Shown: one piece after another, positions 43,281 through 56,100 of the stretch
Position numbering within the stretch: position 1 is the stretch's first letter
Layout of the letters: each line of letters starts with the position of its first letter
Origin: Clytia hemisphaerica
Taxonomy: Eukaryota; Cnidaria; Hydrozoa; Leptothecata; Clytiidae
DNA: 64,000 bases
Reading direction: 5' to 3'
Assembly (NCBI GenBank): GCA_902728285.1
Contig: CACVBU010000026.1
Coordinates: forward strand, 1,922,001-1,986,000
Notes under the pieces: generated by a model
What the model saw: the letters and a program-made list of their open reading frames with translations, nothing else
The model's database searches: none
What the model was told of the DNA's origin: nothing
Translations under genes and position numbers: made by a program

Positions 43281-46200
43281 ATGACGCAAGATAAAATACC
43301 TGAACATTACCTTGGGGAGAGATGTTATTTAGATGATTATAAAGGCACTATACGTTTTATTGGTCAGGTACCACCCACCAAAGGTGAGGCTAAAACACAA
43401 TAAATTTTCTTAAAAAAGTGTCTATTGTCTAACTATTTAGAATTCAAGTGGAAAATATCTAAAAGCATTTTGTCAAAGTTTTTTAAATCAATCTTTGTGA
43501 TGAATCTCACTTATGGTGTAAGATGGTTATCCAATAATACAGCTCACAGACTGTTAAATAAATTAATTGACAACCACTGTAAGTAAAAGCAAGCTGCACT
43601 TGTTCTGACTTTTACTTTGTTTTTATTTAAAGGTGTATGGTATGGTGTGGAATGGGATGAAGCAAGAGGGAAACATGATGGATCAATGAATGGGATCTCT
43701 TACTTCAAGTGCAAGTACACATTATATTTTTATTTTGCAACTTTCAGTTTTATTATTGCTTTAGGCAAATACTTTATTATTTATTGGTTTACAGATCCGC
43801 CGACATTATTTTTGGCAAAATAAAAAAAAATTAAAATGGAGATTTCAAAAACTTTTATTTACTTTTTCTCCTCCGACCTTCAAAAAAGAAGAAAAAAATA
43901 AAAAAACCTTTACTTAAACAGGAAAACAAAAGAAAGGAAGAGAAAGAAAGAGGGGGTTAAATGATCTAACACAGCTGTGCCCTATGCTGCCAATGTAAAG
44001 ATACTTTGATCCTTCCCTTAATGTCAGGGAACTTCCCCATGGAATTGCCCTATCCACAAAAACTCCAAGGGTACATTTTTCCAGAATAGTGGTGGGGGGG
44101 GGGGTTTGGTTTGATGTTTTGGGTCAGAAATTTCCAGGTGGGATTTGGAAATTTTCAGGTTTTAGGTGGGAGAAACAAGTTAAGGTGGGGATTAATTTCT
44201 TTAGGTGGAATTTTTGGTGTTTTGATAAAAGTTAATGTTAGTTTTTTTTTATTTCCAATTTCATTATAATTTTTTCTAAATTTCATATTCTATAAATAAT
44301 TCTTTTACTATACTAAACTGTTCTCCTTTTTATTTTTAAACAGTAAGAATTTTTGTTTAGTTAATCGAATTAGTATAATATTTCGTGGGGATAGCATTTT
44401 TAGCTGGGATCTGGAAGTTTGGATTGAAGGTGGGAATTTTAGGGTTAGGTGGGACCTAAATCTTTAGGTGGACCTGGAACCCCCTTGCACACTATGGGCA
44501 AACCAAAAAAATTTTAAGTCCAGCCTTGGTTTCTGGAAGATCTTTTTTTGCAATCATGTCAGTCATTACTACATTTTGTTATGTCAAAGAAGTTTAATTT
44601 TTCTTTTTAATTTAGAGATGAGCATGGCTCTTTTGTGAGGCTATCAAAAATACAATTTGGTGCAGATGCAACAAGCATGCTAAAGAAGACTTATGGAAAA
44701 GGTTATTTTGATGAAGAAACTGTTGTTATCAATGCAAAATCAAAAGCAAACGAAAAAGTCATTGAGATGGTTGGGTTTGAAAAAGTAGCTTTGCAGCAAA
44801 GGTATGATGAATTTTTTTTTTTAGTGAATCAAGATCTATCTTTGTTCAATACAAGAAGTTTGGTACAAAAAAACAACAACATGCACTTTCTTTGAATGTT
44901 TACAGTCAAATAGGGAGCAGTAACAAAGTAAACTCATTAATTAATGTACTGTTATTTTATTGTTATTGTTTCAGTGACTTGTTTTCTCTCAAGGAAGTAG
45001 ATCTATCAGAAACCATGGTCAGCCATGGCGTAAAAGAACACACCATTGCTTCCCTATGCCCCAGTAAGTATTGAAGTTTTTATATGCGACACAATGAAGA
45101 AACGCCAACTTATTTAGGTTAAACAATGAAAAAATCATGTTTTTTAATAGGAATTCTGTGCAATACTTTGATAAAAGTAAGAGAAGCAATTATTGAAGTC
45201 TAAGTCATTTTTGCCATCAAAGTCTTGCATTTTTCTACTGTTTTTAAGCACTAGTTTCCATATTTCATTCCCCTCTTTACAGTTTTATTTCATTCTCTTG
45301 ATAGGACTCAAGTATTTGAGTTTAAGCAAAACCTTATTATCAACCTTCAAAGATGCTTTACAAATCATTCAAGATTTGGAAAACCTACAAGTTTGGAATA
45401 TAAGTGAAAACAAAATATATGATTGGAACATAGAAGAGAAAGACATTTTTGGGAAACTTCCAAACAAGCTTTGTTCTTTATACATGAACGATGTAAACAT
45501 CAACTGGGAACAGGTAACACCCGTTTATTACAACCATTTAACAAATTTTGAGCCAAGGTAATTTTCGAAAACTCTGCCTTTTGCGTTGATTGATTATCGC
45601 ACTCATCTCCCCTGTGTTAGTTATTAGATTAGTTATGTAAGTGTAAAAAGGTAGACCAGATAGTGCCTGTTTACATAATGGCATCACCAAATGACCCAGA
45701 TTAATAAAGTATTGAAAATTGGAGATATATTGTATTGATTTTTACCATTAAAAATGCTTTCTCTTTCGTTCTTTATTTTATTTAGCTTTTAAACATCCTA
45801 CAACGTCTCCCAACCATCAAAGAAGTGTATGCATGCTTCAATCCCATAGCTACTCCCTTAAGGTAAGACTTTCTATAAACCTTATAGGTGCTTAAAATTG
45901 ATTATAGCTAAGTGTTAATTTGAATGCATGTTTAAACATCTTGTCAAAGCATCTAGCATCTTGATCAAGCTTGAAGTCATATCTATTTGTTTGACTTCAA
46001 TATTATGCTTTGTTTCAAGATTGTTTGATATGTTTTAAAGGCAACTTAAAACAATGAAAGGGTTAAAGATAAATTCTTTTTTGATAAGCACAATATGTGA
46101 TCTGAATATTTCTTCTTCAATGTTACTTTTTAAAGCCAGCATGATAGAATAAAGGAATTGGAAATTTTGAACTTGGAAGGCTGTCACATAAATTCATGGG

Positions 46201-49200
46201 AAAACTTGAAGAAAGTGTTTTCTGGACAATCAAAATTAGAATGGCTCATCTTGAATGATAACCAATTGGAAATGATCACTTGTGAAAAAGGTATGACGTT
46301 TGTTAATTTTATTTCATCGACCTTTATGCCCTTTAAATTTCTTTTTAAAAGGTCTACTATATTTTGTGGGTACGAGTGTTGAGTCGGTACTTGTGTGAGT
46401 CTGTGCATTTGTTATTAATTTTTTTTGTTTAAGTCCATTTGAATATTGTTGCGAACATTTATGAACTTTTGGTGTTACTCTTTATTCCATTGTATTCTAC
46501 TTTCTTGTAGATGCTGACATATTTTCAAATTTGAAGTCGTTATCGCTCAATTTCAATAAAATTGAAAAGGTTCAACTTACTTTTATTTTGAACCTGTCTG
46601 ATTTGTTCTTATGATTTGAATTGAATTGTACCTTTTAAGTAAAAAGTGAAAAAATGATGGTACTGGAATTCTTGGCTCACTCAAAATGAATTTTTTTTCA
46701 AACTAATTCACAATGCTTCATTTTAAAGTACATTTTTTGTTTTTCATTTTCAGTGGGATTCTATAAATGAATTGCGTAATCTGAAGAATTTGAATGAAGT
46801 CAGATTTCGAGATAATCCAGTTTCTAAAGGTGAAAAAGATAGGCTTCATAATTTACATTTTACTGAAATGAAAATTGAAAGCAAAATTAGAAAATTATGG
46901 GACATAAAACAGTACTTGCGAAATTTGTAAACAAACTGTATGCAGCGGATACAAAATCAAAACAAATGTCACATGTCAAAATAAAAAATCAAACCAAATA
47001 TGGCTAATTTTGATTGTTCAATTATTTTACAAGTTTGTTTTGGGCACGTGATTTTAATTGTTCTCTTTAATGACACATGGTTTGTGCAATGTTTACATTT
47101 TACTACTTTAATGTCCCTTTAAACAAATCAGTATTTGATTATGAAATTTCCTTTCGAACCTCTCGATTTTAAAATATTTGTATCAATTTAAACTGTCCTC
47201 TTATTTCAACAATTTACCACACTTAATCGATGACACCGGGACAATATTTATTTATCAATTTATAGATTTGACAACGTTTGAATTGAGGATGGAATTAGTT
47301 GCTAGACTTGATAATGTTGACATCATCAATGGAAGTAAAGTAATTAAATTTACATTTATCATCTACAGTGTGTCAAGTAAAAAACAAATTGATGTTAAAA
47401 CCTCATCTTTGGTGACATAGTTACTTGGTTTATTTCTTCTAAGTTTGTGTTATTTCAAATCGATAAAATAAATGATTTTCCTCTCAGACCTGAATGAGAC
47501 AAAAAGTATTGGGTAATTTGTATCTGTTCTACTTTTATCTGGTCACTCTGAATGTTATTTCTAATAATCTTGACCAGTGTTAAACTCTTGTCTTGTTCCC
47601 TGAGTTTGGTAGATTTTCGAAAGATTTTACTGAGAAGGTAGCGAGCACAAGAATTCTAAATTATTCATGACATCTTTCAAATTTTGATTTCTATCATTGG
47701 TTTAGGTTGAGCCGGGTGAAAGACGAGTTGCAGAAGTCACATACATCAAAAAATACTCTTCCGACTTTTTCTCATCACAAACGACTGAAGAAAATAAACT
47801 TGCATTTCATGAAAAACACCCATGCTATTCAAAAATGATAGAAGGTATTTATATAAACACTCAATAATATGAACAGAGTCAACGGTCGATTGAGCTTTTG
47901 ACTAGAAACTGGTAATCAAAAAGTTCAGTTCATATTTATGAATAAAATTAGTCATTTTTTTAAGATTTGTACGTTTGTTTGATTTTGGAAAAATACATGC
48001 TCTTTATGATTAGTTTTGGTGATAATTGAATCCAAATGGGTTTTTTTTACATTTTATTTTGATTGTTGTTATTATATTTCAGTTCATGGTGCACCAGTTC
48101 AAGAAAAGACTGCAAACCAAAAACTCAAAGAGAATTTACTCAGTATCCTTTGACTAAATGTATTTTTTTGTTACTGAAAATCACTGAAGAAATTATATAT
48201 TATAAGTTGAAAATTCATGAAGAAGGGCTGAATTTTAATATATCTTTAGGCGAGTTTACAATAACAGAGAAGTAATTTGATGCAGTGCTCTTTAAAGCTG
48301 GATAGTCTAGAAAATATTTTTAAGTTATAGTGTGAAGCCTCTATGTCTCTATGCTTTTTTAAACCTGGGCTGCAATTGAATCTATTGAATCCTTAATTCT
48401 TTAAAATTTCAAATAGGTATAACAATAAAGTGTCCTGATTGTGATTCAAAAGCACCTTTCACCAAGAAAGTACCAGGTATATTTCTAATAAGATTTCTAA
48501 ACCAAGGTTACAATTGAATCTAATAGAGACTGTTAATCTGGTGTTTTTTTTGGTCAGAACTTTGTATGACATCTGGTTATATTAACACAGATGTCTTATA
48601 CTATACAACGCCTCTCTGTCTGTTGAAAAAATGGTAGTCGAAGCAAAGTAATGCGACATCTTTGCTGAGTAGACCACGACAGTATAGGATAGTACAGTTC
48701 TGTCTGTTCGGTACTGGAAACTTTTTTAATCAGAACAAACAACTAACATTGCGGGAAATGAGGAGGAAAGATAATAGTCATGATTGATTGAATTGCCATG
48801 ATTGATCAAATTGCTGGGACCAAACTATGGTCTACTTATAAAGATTTGCTTCAGCTAGGGACAGAGTATCTCTATCTAGTGTTTATATAAGTTTTATCGA
48901 GAGTCAAGATGACTTTTTCCATTTTGTATCATACTTTTTAGCAAACATGAAGATCCAACAATTAAAAGGAATCATTCAAAGGGCAATGAAAGTACCCAAT
49001 ATCAAACAAAAGCTCTCTTATCTGGACCAAAAGGTATGATTATAATTTCTGTTGCGTGCAAAGGTGTGTATAAAGAAAGATGAGAAAGATATTTGTGAAT
49101 TTGTGTTTGGATGATGCTCTTGTTGAGAGAAATTCTGTATCTCTTACCTATTTAACATTCCAGATTCAGCATGGGCCTCTTCGAATCTTTGGAATATTAT

Positions 49201-49439
49201 TTTTAATGAATAAGTTAAAGATTTTTAATAGACCGTTTTTGTAAAAGCTTTAAAATTAGGAAAGCTTTTCTACATAATGGGACATGTCATTGACTATGTG
49301 GGTGTAAATTTTATTTACTTTAATTTTGTATTTTCAAACCTTTCTTTAGAATTCAAGAGAAATCGAACTAGATGACAACATGAAAGAACTCTCATACTAT
49401 TCTATGAAAACGGATGATGTTGTTTTCGTGCGTTGGTAA
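43281..49439 (+). CDS. TBCE: Tubulin-specific chaperone E
   Basis: Fifteen exons keep phase and give 516 residues, close to the family length: 43281-43383, 43633-43714, 44616-44801, 44975-45063, 45305-45513, 45786-45862, 46136-46290, 46511-46569, 46754-46829, 47266-47339, 47706-47844, 48083-48142, 48417-48476, 48942-49033 and 49350-49439. TBCE binds alpha-tubulin and, with cofactors C and D, forms the alpha/beta heterodimer. The N-terminal CAP-Gly domain has GVWYGVEWDEARGKHDG (35-51) with the TBCE-type GKHDG. Leucine-rich repeats follow (LKYLSLSKTLL, LENLQVWNISENKI, LEWLILNDNQLE, LKSLSLNFNKIE). The ubiquitin-like end terminates in VVFVRW, as in orthologues. Intron 9 holds an AAAGGGACATAA MITE. 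An acceptor-like TTTTATTCAG ends at 43227, before the start codon. Confidence 0.95.
44090..44530. repeat. G-run and GGTGGGA-rich repeat in TBCE intron 2
   Basis: A run of about ten G is followed by AGGTGGGA/GGTGGGG motifs (44138, 44165, 44184, 44204, 44430, 44450, 44467). At the end is the dispersed segment GCAAACCAAAAAAATTTTAA plus GTCCAGCCTTGG, shared with 30629. It appears to be a transposon remnant. Confidence 0.5.
46899..47120. mobile_element. MITE, AAAGGGACATAA family, copy 2
   Basis: Near-identical to 6115-6340, ending AATGTCCCTTT. It lies wholly inside TBCE intron 9 (46830-47265) and makes up about half of it. Confidence 0.85.
48635..48860. repeat. Dispersed palindromic repeat in TBCE intron 13
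   Basis: GAAGCAAAGTAATGCGACAT and CTTTGCTGAGTAGACCA at the left face ACTATGGTCTACTTATAAAG and GCTTCAGCT at the right. They match the family at 22971-23160, with a different interior. Confidence 0.55.
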
Positions 49440-50183
49440 GTTATTAAAAAATGGATCGATTCCTTTATATGATATCAGTAATAATTATACTTTAAACGAT
49501 TTAGGCTTTGTTGAGTAAAGCGATCTTCAACATTAAAAAATAATAAAGTAATAATCAAGATTGTGTCTTTGATTAATTCCTTATCTGAGTTCGAATGTAT
49601 TCAATAACAAGATGAATGGTTTATATTTGGTGAAAGAAGGAACTAGAATCACCACTAATTTTTATTTTGCCGAATAATTTTTATCATTGAGAAAGAATGA
49701 ACACAAAGCGATTATTACAAAGATTTTATTATTTGAAAATTATACGAAAATTTTTATTTATTGTTTATATACTGAATTATGTAATTTTCATAGTTTTCTG
49801 AGGCTCTAGCCTCTAGCTCTGACTTAATAAAAGAAAAGTGTCAGTAAATGTTTTTCGAATGTCATTTTTATTTATCTTTTTTGACACCACTATAAATGGA
49901 AACGATTTCTTTTTTAAACGTTAAACTATACTGAAAATTTGAATCCGAATTATTATTTTCAACTTTTTAAAAGAATTTGTCTCGAGTAAAATCATTTGCG
50001 AATCGCTCTGTTGAGAAGTTTGCAAAAAAAAATATTTTTGCGAATAAGGCTCAAAAGCTTGTACACGTAAATTACATTATTGCACTAACAAATCTTACTA
50101 ACCATTCACTTTCGTTTTAGAATTAATAGAAATGTAAAAAGTATGAAAAAGATTGAAATATAAAAATAATATGATTTTGCATC
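49440..50183. other. TBCE-centlein intergenic interval
   Basis: About 740 bp of AT-rich DNA must hold the TBCE 3' UTR and the centlein promoter. AATAAAAG occurs near 49827. A good acceptor-like site TTTCGTTTTAG ends at 50120. No other gene is visible. Confidence 0.6.
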
Positions 50184-53100
50184 ATGGATAGTGTGACTAA
50201 AGGTATGGAATCAATTATGTTTTCAAATAAATCACCTTTCAAGTTGAGCTGTCGAAAACGTTATTAGGTTGAAATTTTGATATTCCCTCCAAAAACTTCA
50301 AAAATTAAGAAAATTTAGTGTCTTACGGTCAGCTTTCTAACTTTGGCTCGTAAACCTACTGACTATCTTTAATTGCATTAAAAAATGAAAACGATGTCGT
50401 GAGAATCCTTCAACAAAGGATGCCTTTTTTAAAAAATTAAATTTTATGATTTCTTTTAGTTGAATTCTCCAGTGAAGAGTTATTGGAACAAAACCGTGCG
50501 CTTTCAGAAGAACTTGCTCAATGCCAGGTTTGTTTGCTTATTCCTACCCCACCACGTGTTCTTAGTCACTTTGCTGGTCGGTTTTTGGTGGTGAAGTACT
50601 CGCTAAACTATCCGTTGCATAGCCTATCCCTATCTCACTACACGTTTTTTATAAGAACAAACTATATAAGAACATAAGGCTTCAATGGCCAAAATGTTAA
50701 AAACAAGTTAAGAACATTTTAAGGCTTTGTGGACTCTAAAACGGCCAATTTCTTAACAAATGGACAAAAGTTCTCACAAAATGGTGAAAATAAGAACATG
50801 TTAAGAAAGAACATGTTAAGAACATTTTTAGGCTTAAATTTCAAAAAGTTAAGAACATCTGAAGTCTTCAAAAATTTTGCATGCTCTTATAAAAAAACGT
50901 GTAAGCGTTCTCTTTATTACTTTGTTGATTAGTTTACTTGTTTTGTGTTTTATTTAAATTAAATCAGTTCTTTAAAACAGTGCTGCAATGACTAACAAGT
51001 ATTAATAAGTATTAATTAATATTTGTGAAAAGTTAAAGACGGAACGGTGTTTGAAGACACTCTACTGTGGTTGTAAAAGAGTTACTACCTTAAAAATGCT
51101 TTTTTTCTTATATCTCTTACGATATCAAGTACCACGGATGATGATAACGTATTTCCTATTTCTTTACTTTTTAGAGTGACAAAGCGTTTGTGTGGAATCT
51201 ATGGAAAAGCCTTCAGGTGGAAAAGCCGGAACTTACCAGTATCGTTGATTCCGTTATTGAAAGGTATGCTTTGATGGGATAAAATTTCGCGGGCATTAAA
51301 TTTCGTGGATTTCCTGGGATTTCGCGGATTCGGGTGTTATCCACAAAATTAAGTCCAAATGGAAATTTGGAATGGCCTTATCCGCGAAATATTTTTAAAC
51401 AAAACTCAAAATACCAAATGAACTACTTTACTAGCATCAAAAGAAGCACTAATAATGTATCTTCAACTATCACCATACATGGTTTGGCAGTTAAAGACAC
51501 ACAATCGTTAGAATATTGTCTCCCAATAGCGCCTTCCGCAAAATTAAGTGAACCCAGCCGATATAGGCTTCAAGTAAGAGAAAGTAATAATGCTACTGCT
51601 ACTGGTAACGTAGAGCTTCGACGCCCTTCACTTAAAAGACATCAGTTAACGTTTCTCCTACCATTTGCTTACACAGCATTTTTAAATAAAAGATAGAACG
51701 ACTTCTTTTTCAATTCCCGCTATAAGCACGAGCAAAGATTATGAAAAATTCTTTTGTGTATTCTGCATTGTCAGCATAGGAGATGCTCATCCATTCTATA
51801 CCATGAACATAATATCTTTAACTTTTGACCAATAGTAAGTTTGTTATTTGCTTCACTGAGTTTCCTATACTATGTGACATTTGTAATTTCTTATTTTGTC
51901 TTTAGAGAGCAAGTAAAATCAGATGCGAAAGATTTGAAAGTATTGAATGTGCTACAACAGAAAGACCAACAAATCAAAACGTTACAAGAGGTACTCTTTT
52001 AAATAAATAATCAATGGCTTATAATAATAACAATCTCCACACAGAATGCACATTTTTCTAAAAAGTGGCTGAACGCATTTTCCCATTTTTTGCACGATGA
52101 TGTAAAATAGTAATGTTTAAAGTCCTCATTATCTTTGCGACACACAATTTTAAAATATGATGCATATCGATGTTACCACTTGATCTATGCGGGAGAGCAT
52201 AGTGCTTGTCGCAAGCGTAGAACTGGCGAGTGTCACTGCACATCACAATGTCCACAATATCACTTTACACTCTTGCATCAGAGTTATGGCACCCATGTCC
52301 TCTCACATGGTTTGAATTGACCCAGGCGAAGGTACATTCACTTGCCAAGTGAATCGTAGTACCACAGAGGGAATCGAGCTCGGGACTTCCTGCAAGGAGT
52401 ACAAAGACGATTATCACTTTACCAATACACCTCGTTTTAAATAACATCACCAGAAACTAATTGTGGTATTTCCTTTCTCCAGTAAAGAATCTTTATTAAT
52501 AAAATCATTTGCTTGGAATATGAAATTTATATAATTGGCTCATTTCGGAGACAAGCCTTATCATCACTATCCTAATACTGTGAGCGGGTGATAGTTATAG
52601 TTTCATCCAGGGAAACATCGAAGGCTTTTTGAAAACCCAAATATAACTAGTTTCAGTGACAGTCCAGATTTTTAAACTTCATAGTTTGTTTTTCAAATTT
52701 TTAACCTTAGTAAAAGCTTCTCAAATTAATAAAAGCTCCTCAAAAAAAAAAAAAAAAAAAAAGAATCTCGTAAATTTCCTGAAAATTGACTATTTTACGG
52801 ACCAAAACTCGAATTTCACATACAAGTTATAGATGTGAAAGTGTGCTTTGTCATAATGCATGTTTTCAGTTTCATAACATTGACAGTTATCAAAAAATTG
52901 TGGTGATTTTTGATTCTGGTCTATAAAATACACCAGTGTCCAAAAAAGATATTGGCATAAAATTCGTACCTGTATTCGTATTTTTCAAAATTATAGAACA
53001 ATTGCTTTGACTCAAAAATCGTGCGATATAAAAAAATTGAACAAAATTTCCGCTAGTTATTCGTTGTTGATAAACTTTTTATTTTTTTTAGATCGCCGCT

Positions 53101-56100
53101 GACTTGCAGTTACAGTTGAAGGAAGCAAATAGCAGGTTAGAATTTTGTATAATCTTTTAAATATAGTAGAGTCTCTTTAACTCAAACCTCTAACATGATT
53201 ATCTCCATAACTTGAACAAGTTTTATGATCCCTTCAGCTTGCCTTATAAACCTTACTCCATAACTCGAAATTTCCTTGACTTGAACAAATTTGTGTTCCC
53301 CGTGCGTGTTCGAGTTATGGATACTCAACTTTATTATCATTTTCGAACTGACAAGGTTAAAAACATTAATTCAAGTTACATGCTTGTAGGGTCACTACTA
53401 ATTCATGACACTCTATAACCGTTTACACATATTTATTCGAGTTAGGAATTTCAAGTTTTGGAGTAACATTTATAAGGCATTTTTAACTGAAGGGGCGAGA
53501 AACTAGTTCGAGTTAAGGAAACATTCGAGTTATAGAGTTATGACGGGTTTATGCAGAGTTTAGAGTGGCTACAAAGGCATGCTTCTTTACACGTTTTTTT
53601 ATAAAACAATTTTATAAGAACACGAGGCTGAAAATTGTCCAAAACCTCAAAACCTCAAACCTAAAAAAAACTCAGCCTTAGATCTCAAAATTACTAAAAA
53701 AGTAGTGATTTGAACAGGTTTGAACAGATTTTTAGCCCATTTTTGAGAACATCGTAAGAGCATTTTTAAAAGCTCTGAGCCAAAATTTACTGGTTCTTTT
53801 ATAAAAAAAACGTGTATTCCTTATCTTTCATAGGTTGTCAGATCTTCTGGTTGAAGAGAGCGAATACAAACAGAGAGTGGATCTCTTGGAAAAAGAAAAA
53901 GATGACGTTGAAGCACAACTCAAAACTATTGAAGATCTGGTAATTATGATCCAGTGGTATTTTTATTCTTGATCTGCGTGAGTCATAGATATCATATTTT
54001 CAAACGGACCCGAAAAAAAGCTTATAATGCGTAGGTCATTTTTCTACCAGAAACACCCGAAAAAAGCCGGATTTTGCCCACCGTGTTTCTATTTTTAGAA
54101 AAGGGTCAAATCCCGGCTTTTCGGGTATTTCTGGTAGAAAAATGACTTACGCATAATATCAAGAATTGTTAAATACAAGATAAATACAAGATAAAAAACG
54201 TGGTCAATGCCACTAAGCTCTTTCTAAGAAAGGGGGTCTTCATAAAATCATGCGGGAAGGCTTTGAAATGGTACAGAGTTCTGTCAAAAATTCTTCAGCT
54301 CGATCCTAAATTTTAATCAAAGAATTAGAAAATATGTGCTTTAGTTATGGATTATTAACCGAAAAGTCGGTCTCTCTGGCAAAATATCGACCGAGTTCGC
54401 GACGTATTGGAACGAGCGAAGCGAGGTCCAATACGAGCGAACGAGGTCGATATTTTGCAAGAGAGACAGGCTTCTGAGGTTAATAATCCATTTATAGCCC
54501 TGCAAAAATAAAGTAATAAAAGTAATTGACATTTTAATGATGTCAATTTCATAACTGGTCACTATGGGGAAATATTGACCGGCCACGTGACATTAATCAT
54601 CCAATCAGTTTTCTTAAAAATGATTGACAGTTGTATTGCAGGGCTATAAGTAACATTATTAAAGATTGTATAGACCAAATGAGGCCAGGGAGCAGTGGTG
54701 TCATGTATGGCATTAGATTTGTTATTAAATATTATTATCTTTTTATAAAGCTTGGCGAAAAAACAGATGAACTTGAGTTGATCATCCCTGAAAATAAAGG
54801 TAAGTTACTTCATTGTCGAGAAAGTATAAATATCTTACTTTAATACACCCTTTCGACCGTAGTCGCGTGGTCAGGCAGGTGCCACTTTATTATTTAATTA
54901 CCCCTCCCCCCTAAACTCGATCCAATCCTTTTTAACACCTTTTTCTATTGTCTATCGGTGCGAAAAAAAGACTGGGACTGTTTTAGGGTGGTAAAACTGA
55001 CAAAAAAAATGCCCCCGCGGCGATTGGTGGCTACGGTCGAAAAGGTGTATTCAGTGGTATCGTTTGCTTACTCATCAATTTTACAAGCCTTTTCACATTG
55101 AATTGACATGGATGTGGAGCAAGATTGATCAAAAAGAGGAAAAGAAAAACAAATTTTGTTTATTCAACACAATACAACAATATAGAGGCACTGATATGAA
55201 ACATGTGTCTGATAAGAAACGGGAACATTTTTATGTAAAAATAAAACCTTTAATTGTTTGTTTTTTAGAACTGCAAAGCGTGCACAAGGATTTGATCAAA
55301 AGATATGAGCAGTTATGCCGAGATAACGATCAACAGTATACCAATTTCCAAGAGCTGGAAGAAAAAGCAGCATCGCATGAAAATGAAATTTCTAAGCTCA
55401 AGAAAAATTTATCTGATGAAAAGAAAACAGGGAAAGAACTTAATAAAGATTTGGATTCGAACTTGAAGGTAAATTTTTTAGTAAATATCTTTGATAAACA
55501 CTTTAGACGTTTGTTGACTCCCCTTCACCCAATAGATTTTTGATTGATCTTAAGCTAACCTTTTTAAGTCAAGTAATTGTCAAGATAGAAGATTTTGAGG
55601 TTAAAATTCTTTTTTAGAAAAATTGAAAAAAAAAAAACACGTGAAAAATATTTTTGTTTATTAATAGGATCTCCAGCAATATGTTGAACGGTTAAAAAGA
55701 ATGCGGTTATTATATTTTGATATTTTGATATTTTTATAGGATCTCCAGCAAGAACTAAACCACAAAATTAAAGAGGTAAAGAATAAGCTCTATCTAACCT
55801 TGAAAACACTTTGATTTCGTCGATTACGACGAAACACTATGTTTATGAAGGATGTAATCTATTTTATCCGTCAAAATTTTGATAAATACCTGATCAGTTA
55901 AGATATTCTCTAATTTGACGTTCTACTTATCGATTCGCTCATTATTGGATGATATTGATGTCAACAAGAAACTTTCGAAACCAAGGGGGTTTCCTCTGTC
56001 GGAGAAGGAAAATTGGATAATTTTAGTGCAGAGAAACGGAATTTAGGAAAAAGTTTTGTGGAATTTCGGAATTGGCGACAAAATTCAATATTTCACGATT

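Noticed and set aside
51334-51696. 120-codon open frame in a centlein intron
   Set aside because: It begins in a MITE half-element, shows no domain, and is in an intron whose flanking exons join cleanly.
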